64,000 bases of DNA from Pontibacter lucknowensis (lineage in GTDB: Bacteria; Bacteroidota; Bacteroidia; Cytophagales; Hymenobacteraceae), in NCBI RefSeq assembly GCF_900156415.1, contig NZ_FTNM01000001.1, positions 124,001 through 188,000 on the forward strand, given 5' to 3'. Below, in pieces: positions 53,987 to 63,925 of the stretch. The notes beneath the pieces are model-generated. The model saw only the letters and a list, made by a program, of their open reading frames with translations. It was not told where the DNA came from and did no database searches. A program made the position numbers and the translations under genes. Positions within the stretch are counted from its first letter, which is position 1. The number at the start of each line of letters is the position of its first letter.

Positions 53987-54526
53987 CTAAAGATCGATCC
54001 TCAACACCCAGCGCCCCTGTTCCATAATAGTAAAGCGCACTTCGCGGTCGTAGGTGGCAGTACCCATTTGATTAGATGCCCTGAACCGGACGGTGCCTTC
54101 GAAGGGAATCACCATGTTTTCGAAACCTACAAAATTCTGTGAAGCCAATTGATTTCCGCTGCTGCCAGCTAATTGCACGTCTTCGAGGTTACGCAACACA
54201 CGGCCTGACTGCATTACAATGACATCAATCATATTGCCCTCCGCGCTTTGCTTAGACAATGAGGCCCGCTGTACATCCCGTTTGTAAGAGATCCTGGTCT
54301 TTTTAACAGTCGGGGCTTTTTTTTTCATTTTTGGGTCATCCTCCCGCACATAGGCCACCTTCGTAGAGTCTTGCCCTTTCACAATGGTATCCTGAGAGGA
54401 GACCATCAATTCAGAAACATTAAAAGAAGCACCCTCTCCCTTAATCGGAGCAGGTCCGGCACCACGTACGGCTTCCATACCTATAGCGGCACATAGTAAC
54501 ATGGGTAAAAGATAAACCTGTTTCAT
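53987..54526 (-). CDS. Exported protein of unknown function
   Basis: The 179-residue product has a signal peptide (MKQVYLLPMLLCAAIGM) without a lipobox. The next part is charged (KGQDSTKVAYVREDDPKMKK, VKKTRISYKRDVQR), and the C-terminal half is strand-rich (IDVIVMQSGRVL, FENMVIPFEGTVRFRAS, EVRFTIMEQGRWVLRIDL). It could be a periplasmic beta-sandwich domain. I recognise no family. It converges with the S9 peptidase gene and has an iterated word just past its stop. Confidence 0.65.
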   Translation of the reverse strand: MKQVYLLPMLLCAAIGMEAVRGAGPAPIKGEGASFNVSELMVSSQDTIVKGQDSTKVAYVREDDPKMKKKAPTVKKTRISYKRDVQRASLSKQSAEGNMIDVIVMQSGRVLRNLEDVQLAGSSGNQLASQNFVGFENMVIPFEGTVRFRASNQMGTATYDREVRFTIMEQGRWVLRIDL

Positions 54527-54846
54527 AGCAATGACTTAAAATGAACCACTGTCAATAACTGTGAACATAATACTTAAACGCATCATTACCAATAAGTAAG
54601 GTCATTATTTAGCAGACGGAGGTATACCTGTTGCAAACGCCCCTAAAAAGCCATCTCCGCCATGCGCAGCTTGCTAACAAACAGTGCATGGCGGAGATGG
54701 CCTGGTATTTTTAGAGTGTTTCTTAAATTTTAAAGAATCTGAGCCCAGATGGCCCGGAATAAGCGGAAGGCTAAAAATTTAAACATAATTGTAAGCGTAA
54801 TCTTGTTTAATTGTTCTAAAGACAAACTCCTTATTCGTCAAAAGCA
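54527..54846. other. Intergenic region with one strong hairpin
   Basis: No gene is visible. It holds the perfect 10 bp palindrome AGGTATACCT (54620-54629) and the 16 bp-stem hairpin at 54650-54701. The remainder is AT-rich and unremarkable. Confidence 0.6.
54650..54701 (-). terminator. Strong hairpin, probable minus-strand terminator
   Basis: GCCATCTCCGCCATGC (54650-54665) pairs perfectly with 54686-54701. On the minus strand it is followed by TTTTTAGG, so it probably ends transcription from the 54847-55083 gene, though 146 bp from that stop. Confidence 0.7.
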
Positions 54847-55083
54847 CTACAAATGTTTCAGCATCTCGATCTGCTCGTCATTGAGCAGGATGTAGCGGTT
54901 GTTAAAAGGGTTGGCAAAGAACTTCTCTGCTATCACATATTCGCCCGAATTCAGTTTATGGATATTATAACTGAAAAGGCTGTTGGAACGCTCAATGATC
55001 AGCTCAGTACGGCTAAGGTCAAGCTCACGTCCGCAGGTAGTGGTAATGATGTCAGTATTGACCGTCATGGTAGATGAATACAT
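54847..55083 (-). CDS. Small protein of unknown function
   Basis: The ATG at 55083 (MYSSTMTVNTDIITT) gives 78 residues; an ATG five codons in is equally possible. The product contains alternating strands (LDLSRTELIIERSNSLFSYN, YVIAEKFFANPFNNRYILL) and ends with an ILLNDEQIEMLKHL helix. There is no signal peptide or membrane span. I recognise no family. It is plausible as a gene because of balanced codon choice and a downstream terminator-like hairpin. Confidence 0.5.
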   Translation of the reverse strand: MYSSTMTVNTDIITTTCGRELDLSRTELIIERSNSLFSYNIHKLNSGEYVIAEKFFANPFNNRYILLNDEQIEMLKHL

Positions 55084-55600
55084 AATTGGAAGATTTAGCA
55101 AGGTTCTTTACGCAGGACTTGCCAGTTGGTGACACGCAAGGACCATAAAATCAGTTATATTTATCCACATTGACACCCGTCGCTTTAAGCTATACCTTAT
55201 TTGTCATGACAAGGAGTGCTTCAACTTAATAAAGTATCTGCCGCATCTCAGGGCGCTGCTTTGCTTGTATCGCCCTGCATCTGCTATACCTTAAGTCCTG
55301 AATCCGGCAATGGGACTAAAAAACATCAGCTCCTGAAATTTTTTTTAGCTTGCGCCAGCGCTGCCCCACAGCTCAGGACCGGGCAAAGAAGTTGGTCAAA
55401 TCTGGCAAAGAGCCACAGAATAAGACTGTGAATTTCACTCAATTAAGCACCGAATCAGCTCCTGTTCGCTCCTGCCAAAGCGAACTTTTGGATGGCAAAA
55501 GCGTAGCCAAAAAGTACTAGGACAAGGCGCTAAAGCAGATTTTGGACTATATTTTTCAAAAAAATTTGAGGCAAATGTTTGCAGTTTAAAATAGCCTGCC
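55084..55600. other. Intergenic region, possibly decayed sequence
   Basis: About 500 bp without a credible gene. It carries two iterated words (55190 and 55284 areas), the repeated phrase ATCAGCTCCTG (55323 and 55452 areas), a run of nine T and an ACTTTTGG/CCAAAAAGT near-inverted pair (55484-55518). A 71-codon frame at 55216-55431 has no protein-like features. Confidence 0.5.
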
Positions 55601-55608
55601 TATCTTTG
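55601..55608 (+). promoter_or_regulatory. -7 box of the tRNA-Gln gene
   Basis: TATCTTTG matches TAnnTTTG and lies 49 bp upstream of the tRNA. Confidence 0.72.
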
Positions 55609-55657
55609 CATCACTGAACGACGAAGGGGCTTCCACCCTGAAATCTAGTAGGTAGCT

Positions 55658-55730
55658 TGTCCGATGGTGTAACTGGCAACACGTCTGATTTTGGTTCAGA
55701 AGAGTCCAGGTTCGAAACCTGGTCGGACAA
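55658..55730 (+). tRNA. tRNA-Gln (TTG anticodon)
   Basis: The acceptor stem TGTCCGA (55658-55664) pairs with TCGGACA (55723-55729), with discriminator A and no encoded CCA. The anticodon arm is TCTGA-TTTTGGT-TCAGA, giving anticodon TTG for glutamine. The T arm CCAGG-TTCGAAA-CCTGG is perfect. It is a single gene with its own promoter and terminator. Confidence 0.95.
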
Positions 55731-55735
55731 CTTAA

Positions 55736-55770
55736 AAAGGCAACCCACAGCGATGCGGGTTGCCTTTTTT
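55736..55770 (+). terminator. Terminator of the tRNA gene
   Basis: GGCAACCC pairs with GGGTTGCC around ACAGCGATGC, followed by six T. Confidence 0.92.
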
Positions 55771-55837
55771 GCTTTACACCCTCCTGCCTAACTAATTAAA
55801 AATCAGAAATATCAGGTAGCATATCTGCGGAATTTCG

Positions 55838-55845
55838 TAGCTTTG
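55838..55845 (+). promoter_or_regulatory. -7 box of prs
   Basis: TAGCTTTG matches TAnnTTTG, 46 bp before the prs ATG. Confidence 0.65.
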
Positions 55846-55891
55846 CAGGCATAATAACCTAAACCAAACCCTTCAAACATTTAGCATTATT

Positions 55892-56821
<930 letters not shown>

Positions 56822-56991
56822 GTTGAATTTTTAATTGCTGGTTGTTAATTATTGTTTCTCATCAATTGATGACCAGCGTTGATCATAATAATAAAGTAGT
56901 CTGCAAAGGTGACTGAATGCCTGCTTGTTAGGTTAATTGTACAATTCAAGAAAAAAACAATTAACAATTTAACAATCAGCAATTAAATCCA

Positions 56992-56999
56992 TACCTTTG
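56992..56999 (+). promoter_or_regulatory. -7 box of rplY
   Basis: TACCTTTG matches TAnnTTTG, 30 bp before the ATG at 57030. It argues against a start at the in-frame TTG of 56997, which lies inside it. Confidence 0.75.
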
Positions 57000-57029
57000 T
57001 GCCTTCAAAAATTTAACAAATTCATTTTT

Positions 57030-57617
57030 ATGAAAACTTTAGAGATTATAGGGTTTAAAAGAGCAAATCTCGGTAAAGCACAGACGAAAGAGCTGCGCAA
57101 TGAGTCTTATGTACCAGGTGTATTGTATGGCGGCACTGAGCAAGTTCACTTCTACGCCCCAGCTATCCTGTTCAGAGACTTAGTTTATTCTCCAGAAGTA
57201 TACGAAGTTGATCTGAATATCGAAGGCACGCACTACAGAGCGATCCTTCAGGACGTACAGTTCCACCCAGTAAACGAAATGCTGCTTCACGTTGACTTCC
57301 TGCAACTGCAAGAAGACAAAGAAGTAAAAATCGACGTTCCTGTTAAGTTCGTTGGTAACTCTCCTGGTGTAATGGTAGGTGGTAAGCTTGTGACTAAACT
57401 GCGTAAGCTGAAAATCAAGGCGCTTCCAGCTAACCTTCCGGATTATATCGAGGTGAACATCTCTGACCTGGAGCTTGGCAAGTCTATCAAAGTAAGCAAG
57501 ATTGCGAAAGGTGACTACGAGATCCTGACCAACCCACTTGCTCCGGTAGCAACTGTTACGATTCCACGTGCTCTTAAGAGCGCACAGGCTGAAGAGGCTC
57601 GCGGCGGTAAGAAATAA
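57030..57617 (+). CDS. rplY: 50S ribosomal protein L25 (Ctc form)
   Basis: This 195-residue protein binds 5S rRNA. The L25-like N-terminal domain (MKTLEIIGFKRANLGKA to about 90) carries ELRNESYVPGVLYGG, and the TL5/Ctc C-terminal beta domain follows (PVKFVGNSPGVMVGGKLV onward), ending in a Gly-rich basic tail. The ATG at 57030 is chosen because the promoter overlaps an upstream TTG. It is followed by a terminator. No iterated word is present. Confidence 0.95.
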   Translation: MKTLEIIGFKRANLGKAQTKELRNESYVPGVLYGGTEQVHFYAPAILFRDLVYSPEVYEVDLNIEGTHYRAILQDVQFHPVNEMLLHVDFLQLQEDKEVKIDVPVKFVGNSPGVMVGGKLVTKLRKLKIKALPANLPDYIEVNISDLELGKSIKVSKIAKGDYEILTNPLAPVATVTIPRALKSAQAEEARGGKK

Positions 57618-57643
57618 TTACTGTTGCTTCAAAAGCATTCAAG

Positions 57644-57678
57644 ATCCTGTCCTGCTCCGAGCAGGGCAGGATTTTTTG
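57644..57678 (+). terminator. Terminator of rplY
   Basis: ATCCTGTCCTGCT pairs with AGCAGGGCAGGAT (one G-U), followed by TTTTTTG. Confidence 0.92.
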
Positions 57679-57900
57679 TTTCTCCTAAATGGCTAAATGG
57701 TTTAATTGCTAAATTGTCGCCCGCTACATCAGAAATACGGTTCATATCCTATCACCTTGGTGCACAGGCGTAAATTGGGTTTCCAGAATTTAAAACTGTA
57801 GCATTTAACAATTTAACCATTGAGCAATTCACCTATTACAAAGCTAAAACAATGGCTGGGCCTTAAACAAGAGGCGGCAGCGAGCATTGAAGATACAAGT

Positions 57901-58464
57901 ATGAAATACCTGATCGTGGGCCTTGGCAATATCGGCCCGGAATACGCGGAGACGCGTCACAATATCGGTTTTATGGTGCTGGACTACCTGGCGCAGAAAT
58001 TTGATGCAAAGTTTGACACAGGTCGCCACTCATTCGTGACTGAGATCAAGAGCAAGGGCCGCACCTATGTGCTGGTGAAACCCACTACTTACATGAACCT
58101 GAGCGGCAAAGCCGTAAGCCACTGGCTCAGCAGCCTGAAATTGACACCGGATCAGATGATGGTGATCACCGACGATATTGCCCTGCCCTTTGGGAAGCTG
58201 CGCATCCGCGCCAAAGGCAGTGCAGGCGGGCACAATGGCTTGAAGCACATTGAGCAGACCCTGGGCCACAACAACTACCCGCGCCTGCGCTTCGGCGTTG
58301 GCGATACCTTCCACAAAGGCAAGCAGGTAGACTATGTGCTCAGCAACTTCAGCGAAGACGAAAAGATCGACCTGCCGGGCATTATTGAAAAAGCAGCTGA
58401 GTCCGTGATCGCTTTTGGCAGCATCGGACTGGAGCGTACCATGAACCAGTTTAATACAAAGTAA
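57901..58464 (+). CDS. pth: Peptidyl-tRNA hydrolase
   Basis: Pth releases stalled peptidyl-tRNAs. The ATG at 57901 (MKYLIVGLGNIGPEY) gives 187 residues, the standard length. Catalytic residues are in place: His in ETRHNIGF, Asn in KPTTYMNLSG, Asp in ITDDIALPFGKLRI and the GSAGGHNGL loop. The frame stays open 27 codons upstream to a TTG at 57820 (MSNSPITKLKQWLGL), so an N-terminal extension is conceivable. It sits between rplY and an MFS gene. Confidence 0.94.
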   Translation: MKYLIVGLGNIGPEYAETRHNIGFMVLDYLAQKFDAKFDTGRHSFVTEIKSKGRTYVLVKPTTYMNLSGKAVSHWLSSLKLTPDQMMVITDDIALPFGKLRIRAKGSAGGHNGLKHIEQTLGHNNYPRLRFGVGDTFHKGKQVDYVLSNFSEDEKIDLPGIIEKAAESVIAFGSIGLERTMNQFNTK

Positions 58465-58536
58465 GAACAGGCTCCTGACGGGGCCATCCTATACCTGACA
58501 GAAATACTTAGCAACCCGCGCACAGCGGCCACAACT

Positions 58537-59811
58537 ATGAAACGCCTGTTCCTCTTATACCGCAATGCTTTCGGAGGCCTCTCCCGCCCTGCCTGGATGA
58601 TGTCGCTGGTGATGTTCATCAACCGGAGCGGGGCCATGGTAACGCCATTCCTGGCTGTATACCTGACCGAGGTGCTGGACTATTCGCTCAAAGAGGCCGG
58701 TATGATACTGAGTATCTATGGGCTTGGCTCAGTGTGCGGTTCCTTCCTGGGCGGCTGGCTCACAGATCGGGTGGGTCACTTCAAGGTACAGTTTCTGAGC
58801 CTGACGGTTGGGGGCAGCTTATACTTCCTGTTGCTTAACCTGAGGCAGTTTGAGTACATGGCGGCCGGAGTGTTCATACTGAGTCTGGTAAACGACACCC
58901 TGCGCCCGGCGAACTCAGTTTCTATCTCCTATTACGCCCGACCTGAGAATGTAACACGAGCTTTCTCGCTCAACCGGATGGCCCTTAACCTGGGCTTTTC
59001 CATTGGTCCGGCCTTGGGAGGTTTTCTGGCGGCTATCTCCTATCGGTGGCTGTTTATAGCGGATGGCATCACGTGTATTTCGGCGGGCATCTTCTTCTTT
59101 TTCTACTTCCGGAACCAGCAGGGTCATCGTCCGCAGCCGAAGCAGAAAAAGGCTGAACAAACCGAAAAGGCTATACCTGCCGAACGCTCGCCTTACCGGG
59201 ACGTGCCTTTCCTGCTGTTCACAGTTTTGTGCTGTAGCTTCGCCGCCATCTTCTTTCAGTTTATTACTACCCTGCCCCTTTACTACCGGCAGGTATACCA
59301 ATTATCTGAAACAGGCATAGGCAGTTTGCTGGCGTTCAACGGCTTCATCGTATTTATGCTGGAGATGATTGCCGTATACCTGATTGGCGACAAAGTCCGC
59401 AAATCAGTGCTGATCGTGACTGGTATGCTGATGCTGGGTTTCTCGTTTATACTGCTGAATATGAACATGGAAGTAAGCACGCTGTACGTGGCTATGTTCT
59501 TATTGAGCCTGTCCGAGATACTGGCGATGCCATTTATGGCCACTATCACGGTGGAGCGCTCTACGGAGAATAATCGGGGATCTTATATGGGGCTGTATAC
59601 CATCTCGTACGCTGCTGCGCATGTGGTAGCACCATACCTGGGCACCACTATTGCCTCGAAGTACGGCTTTGACACCCTTTGGTGGAATGTGGGCGGATTG
59701 GCTGTTATCACGGCAGTAGGCTTCTACTTCGTTGTGCAGTACATGGAGCGGGAGCGGCTTCGCAAACAACCAATTGTGGCTTCCGGAGAAGCAGGTGTGA
59801 TGGTAGGATAA
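58537..59811 (+). CDS. MFS transporter
   Basis: The 424-residue protein has twelve predicted helices. The MFS loop 2-3 motif is present as GGWLTDRVGHFKVQ after GSVCGSFLG, with SLNRMALNLGFSIGPALGGFL in helices 4-5. A charged central loop (HRPQPKQKKAEQTEK) separates the two halves. It resembles multidrug-type carriers (MdtH-like), but the substrate is unknown. It ends at a bidirectional terminator shared with metG. The gene carries several iterated words, mostly read as Tyr-Leu. Confidence 0.9.
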   Translation: MKRLFLLYRNAFGGLSRPAWMMSLVMFINRSGAMVTPFLAVYLTEVLDYSLKEAGMILSIYGLGSVCGSFLGGWLTDRVGHFKVQFLSLTVGGSLYFLLLNLRQFEYMAAGVFILSLVNDTLRPANSVSISYYARPENVTRAFSLNRMALNLGFSIGPALGGFLAAISYRWLFIADGITCISAGIFFFFYFRNQQGHRPQPKQKKAEQTEKAIPAERSPYRDVPFLLFTVLCCSFAAIFFQFITTLPLYYRQVYQLSETGIGSLLAFNGFIVFMLEMIAVYLIGDKVRKSVLIVTGMLMLGFSFILLNMNMEVSTLYVAMFLLSLSEILAMPFMATITVERSTENNRGSYMGLYTISYAAAHVVAPYLGTTIASKYGFDTLWWNVGGLAVITAVGFYFVVQYMERERLRKQPIVASGEAGVMVG

Positions 59812-59835
59812 AACACCCTGGTACTTGTATAAAGC

Positions 59836-59871
59836 AAAAGCCCTTGCCTGTTTCAATAGGCAAGGGCTTTT
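59836..59871. terminator. Bidirectional terminator between MFS gene and metG
   Basis: AAAAGCCCTTGCCT and AGGCAAGGGCTTTT form a perfect 14 bp stem with an 8-base loop and flanking A/T tracts. Confidence 0.92.
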
Positions 59872-59892
59872 TATGTGTCGGGCAGGTATAGC

Positions 59893-61932
59893 TTAGCTTA
59901 CCGTACCACCATTCTTGACCTCTTTGCTTGGTTGTACAAAGGCTAGCGAACCATCTGCATTTTCGGCCATCAGGATCATACCCTGACTGGTGATGCCTTT
60001 GATCTCGCGCGGCGCCAGGTTCACGAGGATGCTCACCTGCTGCCCGATGATCTCCTCTGGATTGAAGAACTCGGCTATTCCGCTCACCACGGTGCGCTGG
60101 TCTATACCTGTGTCGATCTTCAGCTTCAGGAGTTTCTTGGTCTTGGCCACTTTCTCCGCTTCTATGATCGTACCGATACGGATGTCCATCTTGGTGAAGT
60201 CCTCAAAGTTGATGTTCTCCTTGGCTGGCTCGACAACGGCATTGGCCGCTTCGTTAGCTTTCTTGGTGTCGAGCAGTTTCTGTACCTGCGCTTCTACGGC
60301 GGCGTCTTCGATTTTCTCGAACATCAGCTCCGGCGTACCGATCACGTGGCCGGCTGGCAGCAGCTCAGCGGCACCGGCATCAGCCCATTTGCCTTGGTTC
60401 ATGCTCAGCATAGAGCGCAGTTTAGCAGCAGACTCTGGGAGGAAAGGCTCCATCAGGATGCTCAGACTGCCTGAGATCTGCAGTGCGATGTTCATGATGG
60501 TTTTCACGCGCTCCTCGTCCGTCTTGATCAGTTTCCAGGGCTCGGTGTCGGCCAGGTACTTGTTACCCAGACGGGCTAGGTTCATGAGTTCGCTCAGGGC
60601 ATCGCGGAAGCGGTAGCGCTCGATATAGGTGGCAATCACCATCGGCATGCCTTCCAGTACACCCAGCACTTCTTTGTCATAGTCCTGCAGCTCACCACGG
60701 GCCGGTACCTCGCCGTTGTAGTACTTTTGGGTAAGCACTACAGCACGGTTGATAAAGTTACCCAGGATGGCTAATAACTCGTTGTTGTTGCGGGCCTGGT
60801 AGTCTTTCCACGTGAAATCGTTGTCTTTGCTCTCCGGTGCGTTCGCGCACAAGGTATAGCGCAGCACATCGCCTTTGCCCGGGAACTCCTCGAGGTACTC
60901 GTGCAGCCACACCGCCCAGTTGCGGGAAGTGGAGATCTTGTCGCCCTCCAGGTTCAGGAACTCATTGGCCGGCACATTGTCTGGCAGCACATAGTCGCCG
61001 TGTGCCTTAAGCATGCTCGGGAAGATGATGCAGTGGAACACGATGTTATCTTTGCCGATGAAGTGCACCAGCTTCGACTCCGGATCTTTCCAGTAGGTTT
61101 CCCAGTCCGGGGTGAGGTCTTTAGTAGCCGAGATATAGCCGATCGGCGCATCGAACCACACATAAAGCACCTTGCCTTCTGCCCCTTCTACCGGTACCGG
61201 CACGCCCCAGTCAAGGTCGCGGGTAACGGCACGCGGCTGCAAGCCCTGGTCGATCCAGCTCTTACACTGGCCGTAAACGTTGGGCTTCCAGTCGCCTTTG
61301 TGGCCTTCCACGATCCACTCGCGCAGCCAGGGCTCGTACTCGTTCAGCGGCAGATACCAGTGCTTGGTCTCACGCATTACCGGCACAGCGCCGCTCAGCG
61401 TGCTTTTCGGGTTGATCAGGTCAGTCGCATTAAGGGAAGTACCGCAGCTTTCGCACTGGTCGCCATAGGCGTTCTCGTTGCCACATTTCGGGCAAGTGCC
61501 CACGATGTAGCGGTCAGCCAGGAATTGCTGGGCTTTCTCGTCGTAGTACTGCTGCGTGGTCTGCTCGATGAACTTCCCGTCATTGTACAGCTTCAGGAAA
61601 AAATCAGAAGCCGTTTCGTGGTGCGTTTTAGAGGAGGTGCGGGAGTAGATGTCAAAGGACACGTTAAAATCCTCGAACGACTTCTTGATCAGTTCGTGGT
61701 ACTTGTCCACGGCCTGTTGCGGTGTGATGCCCTCTTTCTTGGCGCGGATAGTGATCGGCACCCCGTGCTCGTCGGAGCCGCAGATGAATTTCACGTCTCG
61801 GCCCTGCGAACGCAGGTAGCGCACATAGATGTCAGCCGGCAGGTATACGCCCGCCAGGTGCCCGATATGCACCGGACCATTGGCGTAAGGCAACGCTGCC
61901 GTTACAGTATATCGTTTATAGTTTTCAGCCAT
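59893..61932 (-). CDS. metG: Methionyl-tRNA synthetase
   Basis: MetG charges tRNA-Met. The ATG at 61932 ([19 protein letters not shown]) gives 679 residues. The class I HIGH motif is VHIGHLAG at 22-25, the zinc knuckle is [18 protein letters not shown] near 150, and the KMSKS loop reads KISTS near 332. The C-terminal 110 residues are an EMAP-II/Trbp111-like tRNA-binding domain ([17 protein letters not shown]). The longer frame adds nine residues not expected. It converges on the MFS gene. Confidence 0.97.
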   Translation of the reverse strand: MAENYKRYTVTAALPYANGPVHIGHLAGVYLPADIYVRYLRSQGRDVKFICGSDEHGVPITIRAKKEGITPQQAVDKYHELIKKSFEDFNVSFDIYSRTSSKTHHETASDFFLKLYNDGKFIEQTTQQYYDEKAQQFLADRYIVGTCPKCGNENAYGDQCESCGTSLNATDLINPKSTLSGAVPVMRETKHWYLPLNEYEPWLREWIVEGHKGDWKPNVYGQCKSWIDQGLQPRAVTRDLDWGVPVPVEGAEGKVLYVWFDAPIGYISATKDLTPDWETYWKDPESKLVHFIGKDNIVFHCIIFPSMLKAHGDYVLPDNVPANEFLNLEGDKISTSRNWAVWLHEYLEEFPGKGDVLRYTLCANAPESKDNDFTWKDYQARNNNELLAILGNFINRAVVLTQKYYNGEVPARGELQDYDKEVLGVLEGMPMVIATYIERYRFRDALSELMNLARLGNKYLADTEPWKLIKTDEERVKTIMNIALQISGSLSILMEPFLPESAAKLRSMLSMNQGKWADAGAAELLPAGHVIGTPELMFEKIEDAAVEAQVQKLLDTKKANEAANAVVEPAKENINFEDFTKMDIRIGTIIEAEKVAKTKKLLKLKIDTGIDQRTVVSGIAEFFNPEEIIGQQVSILVNLAPREIKGITSQGMILMAENADGSLAFVQPSKEVKNGGTVS

Positions 61933-62094
61933 AGTCTTTGTAAAAACGCAAATATACAAATACCCGTTGGATTGATAGGCTACACTGTCCCTATTCCAAA
62001 AAAATGGCAGGTGTAAACTGACTAGCCCGTCACTTTTACGTAAACGGTAGACCGGCTATACCTGTATCATCAAGAACTCAATCACCTGAAGTAT

Positions 62095-62349
62095 ATGAAG
62101 AACAAAGATAATTTTCACGAAAAGAAAAATGACAGCGGCCATCTGGGCGAGGACAAGGACAGAAATAAAGTAAGCAAGAACCTTGCTCCCAAAGGCACTG
62201 ACCGTGAGTCAGAGAACACACCACCCGGTAATGAAGTTTATGTAGACCTGGAGCCAGACGAATTGCACCTGGCCGATGAGGAAGATGAAGTGGAAGACGT
62301 GAGCGACCTGCGCAGCAAAGACAAGGATAAAGACAAAAAGAAAAAATAA
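62095..62349 (+). CDS. Small highly charged protein
   Basis: The 84-residue product is almost entirely Lys, Asp, Glu, Asn and Arg with no hydrophobic core: KNKDNFHEKKNDSGHLGEDK, an acidic middle (LADEEDEVEDVSDL) and a DKDKDKKKK tail. It is probably disordered. No family is recognised. A strong terminator begins at its stop codon, which supports it as a real gene. An iterated word lies 31 bp upstream. Confidence 0.6.
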   Translation: MKNKDNFHEKKNDSGHLGEDKDRNKVSKNLAPKGTDRESENTPPGNEVYVDLEPDELHLADEEDEVEDVSDLRSKDKDKDKKKK

Positions 62350-62387
62350 ACAAGAAGCGCTGCCTGAAAGGGCAGCGCTTCTTGTTT
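62348..62387. terminator. Strong bidirectional terminator
   Basis: AAACAAGAAGCGCTGCC (62348-62364) pairs perfectly with 62371-62387 (17 bp, 6-base loop) between convergent genes. Confidence 0.93.
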
Positions 62388-62392
62388 ATACC

Positions 62393-62728
62393 TTAGTTAT
62401 TATTGCCAACCGGCGGCCTGGTAGGAAGTATACGCAGGACTCGGTGCCGTGTGGAATCCACTGGGGCATGGGGCAGTTGCAGCGGTCTTACTTCGGGAGG
62501 CAGGTTAACTGGTGCATTCCGATCGTACTCTTCAATATTGCGCTTGCGATTTATATCGCTTGCCTGCTCATACATTTGCCTACGTACCGGATCACCTTCG
62601 CTAACTCTGACCCGCTGCGTATGACCAGGATCAGGAGGTAAAGTACCTCTCCCTCCTTCCGATAGCGACGTACAGCTCATGGCCCCCAGCAGCACGATGC
62701 CCCCTATCCAGCTTCTATACCTTTTCAT
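62393..62728 (-). CDS. Small lipoprotein of unknown function
   Basis: The 111-residue product has a signal peptide with lipobox AMSC at residues 16-19. The mature part is Arg- and Pro-rich (RVRVSEGDPVRRQMYEQASD, NRKRNIEEYDRNAPVNLPPE) and ends PTRPPVGNNN, with no predicted fold. I recognise no family. It faces the charged small protein gene across a shared terminator. Confidence 0.65.
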   Translation of the reverse strand: MKRYRSWIGGIVLLGAMSCTSLSEGGRGTLPPDPGHTQRVRVSEGDPVRRQMYEQASDINRKRNIEEYDRNAPVNLPPEVRPLQLPHAPVDSTRHRVLRILPTRPPVGNNN

Positions 62729-62818
62729 CTTGTTTCATCTTAAAATAGTAAAATAAAGATGTCGATTAAAACACCCTATACTATGTATACGGATGAAAAA
62801 GTATAAAAGAACGTACTC

Positions 62819-63082
62819 TTAATTATTATCCTTCAGGTTCTGCTGACCAACCTGTGTGAGCATTAGCCCCTCGGGTGCCGGCGTTACCCAGGCCAGTTTG
62901 GCCAGGTGGTGCTCAGCCTCTTTCTGCACATCTTTGTATTTAGGGTAGCGTTCCTGCAGGTATGGGTATAGCTCCTGGTACGACAGCACGCTGCCAGCCT
63001 CTATGTTATGTTCCCTGAAGGCACCCATGATGCACTGCGCCACATTTTCTATATTATCCGCTTCGGAGTGTAGTTTGTTCAT
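62819..63082 (-). CDS. Small winged-helix-like protein of unknown function
   Basis: The 87-residue cytosolic protein is mostly helical, with an N-terminal IENVAQCIMGAFREHNIEAG helix, then SYQELYPYLQERYP and a C-terminal LAKLAWVTPAPEGLMLTQVG hairpin. That helix-helix-helix-wing order suggests a small DNA- or protein-binding winged helix, but this is inference. I recognise no named family. It is transcribed alone or with the lipoprotein gene downstream. Confidence 0.6.
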   Translation of the reverse strand: MNKLHSEADNIENVAQCIMGAFREHNIEAGSVLSYQELYPYLQERYPKYKDVQKEAEHHLAKLAWVTPAPEGLMLTQVGQQNLKDNN

Positions 63083-63163
63083 GTCTGTTGTCTCGTTAGT
63101 GTTGGATAGAAAATACGGGGTATGTGAGTCAAGAGTTGAAAGTTAAGACTCAAGAGTAAAACC

Positions 63164-63712
63164 CTACTCCGCTTTTATGAACCCAAGTGCTACCGAGTTG
63201 AGGCAGTAGCGCAGGCCGGTGGGCTTGGGTCCGTCGTCGAATACGTGGCCCAGGTGTCCGCCGCAGCGACCGCAGACTACTTCGGTGCGCACCATGCCCA
63301 TGCTACGGTCAGCTACTTCACGCACGTTCTTAGACGAAATCGGTCTGAAAAAACTCGGCCAGCCTGTGCCGGAGTCGAACTTCGTGTCAGAGGTGAATAC
63401 TTCATTTCCGCAGGCGGCGCAGGTATAGACGCCTTTTTCTTTGTGATCATTGTACTTGCCACTGAAGGCCCGCTCTGTTCCTTTTTGCCGCAGCACATAA
63501 TACTGAGCCGGCGTAAGTTGCTTTTTCCACTCCGCTTCGGTTTTGTTGATCTCGTAAGTTTGCTTTGATTTCTTTGAGTTGTCGTTTTGGGTGGCACTTA
63601 CATCCCCCGATCCTGCCACAATGGCCTCAGAATCGGTAATGGGCTGATCCTGCTGTCCGCAGGCGGGCAAGCTCAGGAGCAACAGCAAGGTATAGATATA
63701 AAACATTTTCAT
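63164..63712 (-). CDS. msrB: Lipoprotein-type peptide-methionine (R)-S-oxide reductase
   Basis: MsrB reduces methionine-R-sulfoxide in proteins. The ATG at 63712 ([18 protein letters not shown]) gives a signal peptide with lipobox SLPAC, so the enzyme should be membrane-anchored outside the cytosol. A polar linker of about 40 residues precedes the catalytic domain. That domain has zinc pairs CAACG and [15 protein letters not shown], and the catalytic Cys in [11 protein letters not shown] periplasmic reductant is not encoded in the window. Confidence 0.94.
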   Translation of the reverse strand: MKMFYIYTLLLLLSLPACGQQDQPITDSEAIVAGSGDVSATQNDNSKKSKQTYEINKTEAEWKKQLTPAQYYVLRQKGTERAFSGKYNDHKEKGVYTCAACGNEVFTSDTKFDSGTGWPSFFRPISSKNVREVADRSMGMVRTEVVCGRCGGHLGHVFDDGPKPTGLRYCLNSVALGFIKAE

Positions 63713-63897
63713 ACAGTTGTTTACGAAGTACAAGAGCAAAAAACAGGCCTCTTTTGATTATTTTATACCTAATTGAACAAAGCCAGCACACATAATGTTT
63801 GCTCCATAACCTTAGTCATCGTGCTGAGAGAGAAGATTTAATAATTACCTAACCTGTTTATTTCGAGCGGACTACTGTAAATGCGAAGGCTTTTTTA

Positions 63898-63905
63898 TAC
63901 CTTTG
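63898..63905 (+). promoter_or_regulatory. -7 box of typA
   Basis: TACCTTTG matches TAnnTTTG, 20 bp before the ATG. The same bases overlap a copy of the iterated word (TATACCT, 63896-63902). Confidence 0.72.
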
Positions 63906-63925
63906 CACCTCGAAAAATCAATTCA

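Noticed and set aside
55216..55431. 71-codon open frame upstream of tRNA-Gln
   Set aside because: It has no signal peptide, motif or promoter and spans low-complexity T and A runs.
60901..62016. 371-codon open frame on the + strand
   Set aside because: It lies antisense to metG and gives His/Val/Arg-rich protein without any recognisable motif; metG is certain.
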